DNA from: Candidatus Dadabacteria bacterium
GTDB lineage: Bacteria > Desulfobacterota_D > UBA1144 > Nemesobacterales > UBA2774
DNA length: 8,248 nucleotides
Direction of reading: 5' to 3'
Assembly (NCBI GenBank): GCA_020027805.1
Contig: JAHKKQ010000095.1
Span: 1 to 8,248, forward strand
A model generated the notes under the pieces. That model made no database searches. It saw nothing but the letters and a program-made list of their open reading frames with translations, and was not told the DNA's origin. Below are positions 6,638 through 8,248 of this stretch, piece by piece (the stretch's first letter is position 1; each line of letters begins with the position of its first letter). The position numbers and the translations under genes are program-made.

Positions 6638-7068
6638 AATACTTGCTGATACTGCTTGTGGTTCTGGGCTTCGCCGCCTGCAGGGACAGGATAGATACGG
6701 GCCCTCACGCCGTCCATTACGGGGAGGACGTCTGCGAGAGGTGCAGGATGATTATAAGCGACAAACGATTCGCCGCCCAGTTCATCACAGGGAACGGCGA
6801 GGCTAAAAAATACGACGATATAGGGTGCATGATCGATGACATGAAAGATGCGGAGAAGCGCGGGGAGAAGCCCCTCGCAGTATATGTAAACGACTACAAC
6901 ACCGGGGAGTGGCTCGATGCGGGAAAGGCGTTTTATCTCGGGAACGGCGAGCTCAAATCCCCGATGGGCTATAATATTGCGGCCTTCGGGAGCGGGGAAG
7001 CCATGAACGCGAGCCCGTTCCATAAAAACGGCAAGGCGCTCGGCGGCTTCGGCGGCCTTATAAAATAA
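6634..7068 (+). CDS. nosL: NosL, copper-chaperone lipoprotein
   Basis: NosL is a Cu(I)-binding lipoprotein that supplies copper to NosD for NosZ maturation. The 144-residue protein starts MKYLLILLVVLGFAAC, a textbook lipoprotein signal with lipid-bearing Cys16. The NosL-family core follows: DVCERCRM (32-39, metal-site candidates C34, C37 and M39), YDDIGCM (60-66) and SPMGYNIAAF (109-118). The frame is open upstream to 6592, but that would put 14 polar residues before the lipobox. ATG 6634 is preceded by GGAGGAGGG (6617-6625) and overlaps the nosY stop as ATGA. It is the last gene of the tight nosDFYL block. Confidence 0.96.
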   Translation: MKYLLILLVVLGFAACRDRIDTGPHAVHYGEDVCERCRMIISDKRFAAQFITGNGEAKKYDDIGCMIDDMKDAEKRGEKPLAVYVNDYNTGEWLDAGKAFYLGNGELKSPMGYNIAAFGSGEAMNASPFHKNGKALGGFGGLIK

Positions 7069-7115
7069 GTTTCGTAACGTGAACGCGTAAAGATGAATTA
7101 AAGCGGCTTAATAAA

Positions 7116-7143
7116 TTGAATACAGATATATTACGCATATCAT
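7116..7143 (+). promoter_or_regulatory. Candidate promoter of the TetR-family gene
   Basis: TTGAAT (7116-7121) and TATCAT (7138-7143) are separated by 16 nt in an AT-rich 95-nt gap after nosL. The match is 4/6 and 5/6 to the sigma-70 consensus. Transcription would start near 7150, leaving only a leader of about 14 nt before the ATG at 7164, where I see no Shine-Dalgarno sequence. The regulator may thus be expressed separately from the nos genes, from an almost leaderless mRNA. Confidence 0.4.
7125..7141. promoter_or_regulatory. Dyad overlapping the candidate tetR promoter, possible operator
   Basis: GATAT-N7-ATATC has perfect 5-bp arms and overlaps the spacer and -10 element. TetR-family proteins usually bind such dyads and often repress themselves. 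The site is short and AT-rich, so chance is a real alternative. Confidence 0.28.
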
Positions 7144-7163
7144 ATTGATTCGGATTTCATAAC

Positions 7164-7781
7164 ATGGAGACACAGAAGAGTGTTAAAGCGATAGACCCCG
7201 GCGAGAGGATCCAGAGCGCGGCGCTCGGGCTCTTTATCAGAAAGGGCATAACGGGCACGACGACAAAGGAAATAGCAAAAAAGGCGGGGGTGTCCGAAGG
7301 CTCCATTTACAACTACTTCGAGAGCAAGGGGGACCTTGCCTATAAGCTCTTTGTCCGTTATATGGACGAGTTCAGGGGCGAGCTCCAGGAAAAAGCATCG
7401 TCCGTCACGGGTCCCGCGGAAAAGCTCTCGGCAGCCGTCCGGGCATTCTTCGGGTTCGCGGAGAAGGAGCCCGACGCGTACGCCTATATAATGATAGGCC
7501 ACTACACTGAGCTACGGAAGATGCCCGACGACAAAAAAAAGCCGAGGGACATTTTCGTCGAAATTATAGGCGAAGGGGTCAGGGAGGGCGTCTTCAGGGG
7601 GATGGACGAGAACATGGGCGCGGCATTCGTCATAGGCATGATCACGCGGGCGATTCTTTTCCGTACGAGCGGCATGCTCGACACGCCCTACGGGGAGCTT
7701 GTGGAGGAGACCGCCTCCTCCTCAATGAGGGTCCTCGGGTTTAATAACGGACAGCACCCCGCGGGCACGGCGGAACGATGA
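7164..7781 (+). CDS. TetR/AcrR-family transcriptional regulator
   Basis: This is a 205-residue DNA-binding repressor-type protein of normal family length. The N-terminal three-helix domain runs from about 12 to 60. Its helix-turn-helix is TTTKEIAKKAGVSEGSIYNY (32-51), followed by the family's YFESKGDL segment, all typical of TetR/AcrR. The C-terminal part (about 65-195) is the all-helical ligand-binding and dimerisation domain, which varies too much for its inducer to be guessed. It lies 95 nt after nosL on the same strand, so it could be co-transcribed or use the candidate promoter at 7116-7143. Its target may be its own promoter, the nos cluster, or the convergent gene to the right. Known nos regulators are mostly CRP/FNR-type or NosR, so a TetR role in N2O respiration would be unusual and is unproven. 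The start at 7164 has no visible ribosome binding site. Confidence 0.92.
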   Translation: METQKSVKAIDPGERIQSAALGLFIRKGITGTTTKEIAKKAGVSEGSIYNYFESKGDLAYKLFVRYMDEFRGELQEKASSVTGPAEKLSAAVRAFFGFAEKEPDAYAYIMIGHYTELRKMPDDKKKPRDIFVEIIGEGVREGVFRGMDENMGAAFVIGMITRAILFRTSGMLDTPYGELVEETASSSMRVLGFNNGQHPAGTAER

Positions 7782-7857
7782 AACGCGCTCCGGCGCCCGA
7801 TCTCGGATAATAACGAGTCAGGTATTTTCGCACGGCGGATTTCAGCGCATCATGAGA

Positions 7858-8248
7858 TCAAAACTCGACGTCTTCGCCCGGTATGAGCTCCGCAATGCCC
7901 GGCCTGAGAACGATGAAATAATCCCCCCTGTACCAGTCGTCTTTCTGCTTGACATCCTGCTCGACGACGACTTCGTACAACCCCGTTTCCGATATAGTCG
8001 TCTCCAGCTTGAGGGGAACACTGCCCGAGACTACTTCTTCGCCGGAGCCGGCTCCGGCGGGGCGGAGCTTAAGCCTGGCCTGCGACCCGATGTGTCCTTT
8101 GAACTGATCTCTCACCAGCCTGAGGACTATAGCGTCCCCTTCGACCGCGTCGAAAGTGAAGGTATCCCTGTCGGGCTTGTCTTCTCTCGCGTCGTCTCCG
8201 AGAGAGGAGGGAACCGAGAACTCATTCGGGGCTGTTGCTTCCGCTGAC
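7858..8248 (-). CDS. C-terminal part of an exported-type protein with a PPC-like domain (partial)
   Basis: On the minus strand the frame enters from the right window edge (first full codon 8247-8245) and runs 130 codons to TGA at 7860-7858. A short internal GTG start at 8115 would cut through a beta-strand pattern, so the gene almost certainly begins outside the window. The translation shows DTFTFDAVEGDAIVLRL, then RLKLRPAGAG, then a strand run ending TGLYEVVVEQDV and GDYFIVLRPG. This 'D.F.F.A..GD.I.L.L ... L.L..P ... G.Y.V.V ... G.Y.L.L' pattern is that of bacterial pre-peptidase C-terminal (PPC) beta-sandwich domains, which occur at the ends of secreted proteases and other cell-surface proteins. 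No catalytic part is visible. It is convergent with the tetR gene, with 76 nt between the stops, so it belongs to a different transcription unit and probably is not part of the N2O system. Confidence 0.72.
   Translation of the reverse strand, partial: SAEATAPNEFSVPSSLGDDAREDKPDRDTFTFDAVEGDAIVLRLVRDQFKGHIGSQARLKLRPAGAGSGEEVVSGSVPLKLETTISETGLYEVVVEQDVKQKDDWYRGDYFIVLRPGIAELIPGEDVEF
8040..8059. repeat. 20-bp perfect palindrome inside the PPC-like gene
   Basis: CGCCGGAGCCGGCTCCGGCG equals its own reverse complement. It encodes the Ala-Gly-Ala-Gly-Ser-Gly turn of the minus-strand protein, so GC-rich codons for a flexible loop may explain it. Confidence 0.7.

Noticed and set aside
7782..7857. Possible bidirectional terminator between the convergent tetR and PPC-like genes
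   Set aside because: Only 4-bp stems (GCGC-TCCG-GCGC and CTCG...CGAG) without U-tracts were found, too weak to call.
7852..8247. 131-codon open frame on the + strand opposite the PPC-like gene
   Set aside because: The minus-strand frame has a regular beta-strand pattern matching PPC domains and runs open to the edge. The + frame shows no domain logic.
1..8248. CRISPR array, tRNA/rRNA gene, insertion sequence or att site
   Set aside because: No regularly spaced repeats, no tRNA-like or rRNA-like segments, no transposase or integrase frame and no terminal inverted repeats were seen. The window reads as a continuous metabolic cluster.

Overview
The window holds most of a nitrous oxide (N2O) reductase gene cluster of the clade II (Sec-dependent, 'atypical') kind, read left to right on the + strand. 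It opens with the last 27 codons of a class I c-type cytochrome (1-84). Next come nosZ (129-2171), a small exported helical protein with no recognised family (2271-2666), a four-helix membrane protein matching the NosB type of clade II clusters (2796-3449), nosD (3501-4895), nosF (4909-5808), nosY (5798-6637) and nosL (6634-7068). A TetR-family regulator follows at 7164-7781, probably from its own promoter. The right edge carries the C-terminal part of an oppositely oriented exported-type protein with a PPC-like beta-sandwich (7858-8248, minus strand).

How the genes work together: NosZ reduces N2O to N2 outside the cytoplasmic membrane, using a mixed-valent CuA centre (electron entry) and a tetranuclear CuZ centre (catalysis). 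All ligands of both centres can be located in the sequence. NosF (ATPase), NosY (permease) and NosD (beta-helix) form the ABC-type machine needed to mature the copper-sulfur centre. NosL is the lipoprotein copper chaperone that feeds it. The NosB-like protein is a clade II accessory of unresolved role, and the upstream cytochrome c is a plausible electron donor. nosR and nosX are not in the window. Almost every extracytoplasmic component looks membrane-tethered: NosZ by a possible lipobox, NosD by a C-terminal membrane helix, NosL by a clear lipobox, and NosB and NosY as integral proteins.

Layout and expression: nosD-F-Y-L are tightly packed, with gaps of 13 nt or less, or overlaps of 11 and 4 nt, which implies translational coupling. 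The first three genes are more loosely spaced. Two strong hairpins, after nosZ (2177-2232) and after the small gene (2702-2744), could set different transcript levels for the structural and assembly genes. A 26-bp tandem duplication spans the nosB stop codon. No intergenic stretch exceeds about 130 nt.

Organism: a diderm (Gram-negative type) bacterium, judging from periplasmic nos machinery and lipoproteins. The DNA is GC-rich but uses ATA (Ile) and AGG (Arg) freely, and two genes start with GTG or TTG. That pattern is unlike typical denitrifying alpha-, beta- or gammaproteobacteria and fits deeper-branching groups such as Desulfobacterota or Dadabacteria-like lineages. This placement is an impression and was not tested. 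Most of the cluster is known biology. The least explained parts are the small protein between nosZ and nosB, the hairpin and repeat architecture, and the TetR gene at the end of the cluster.
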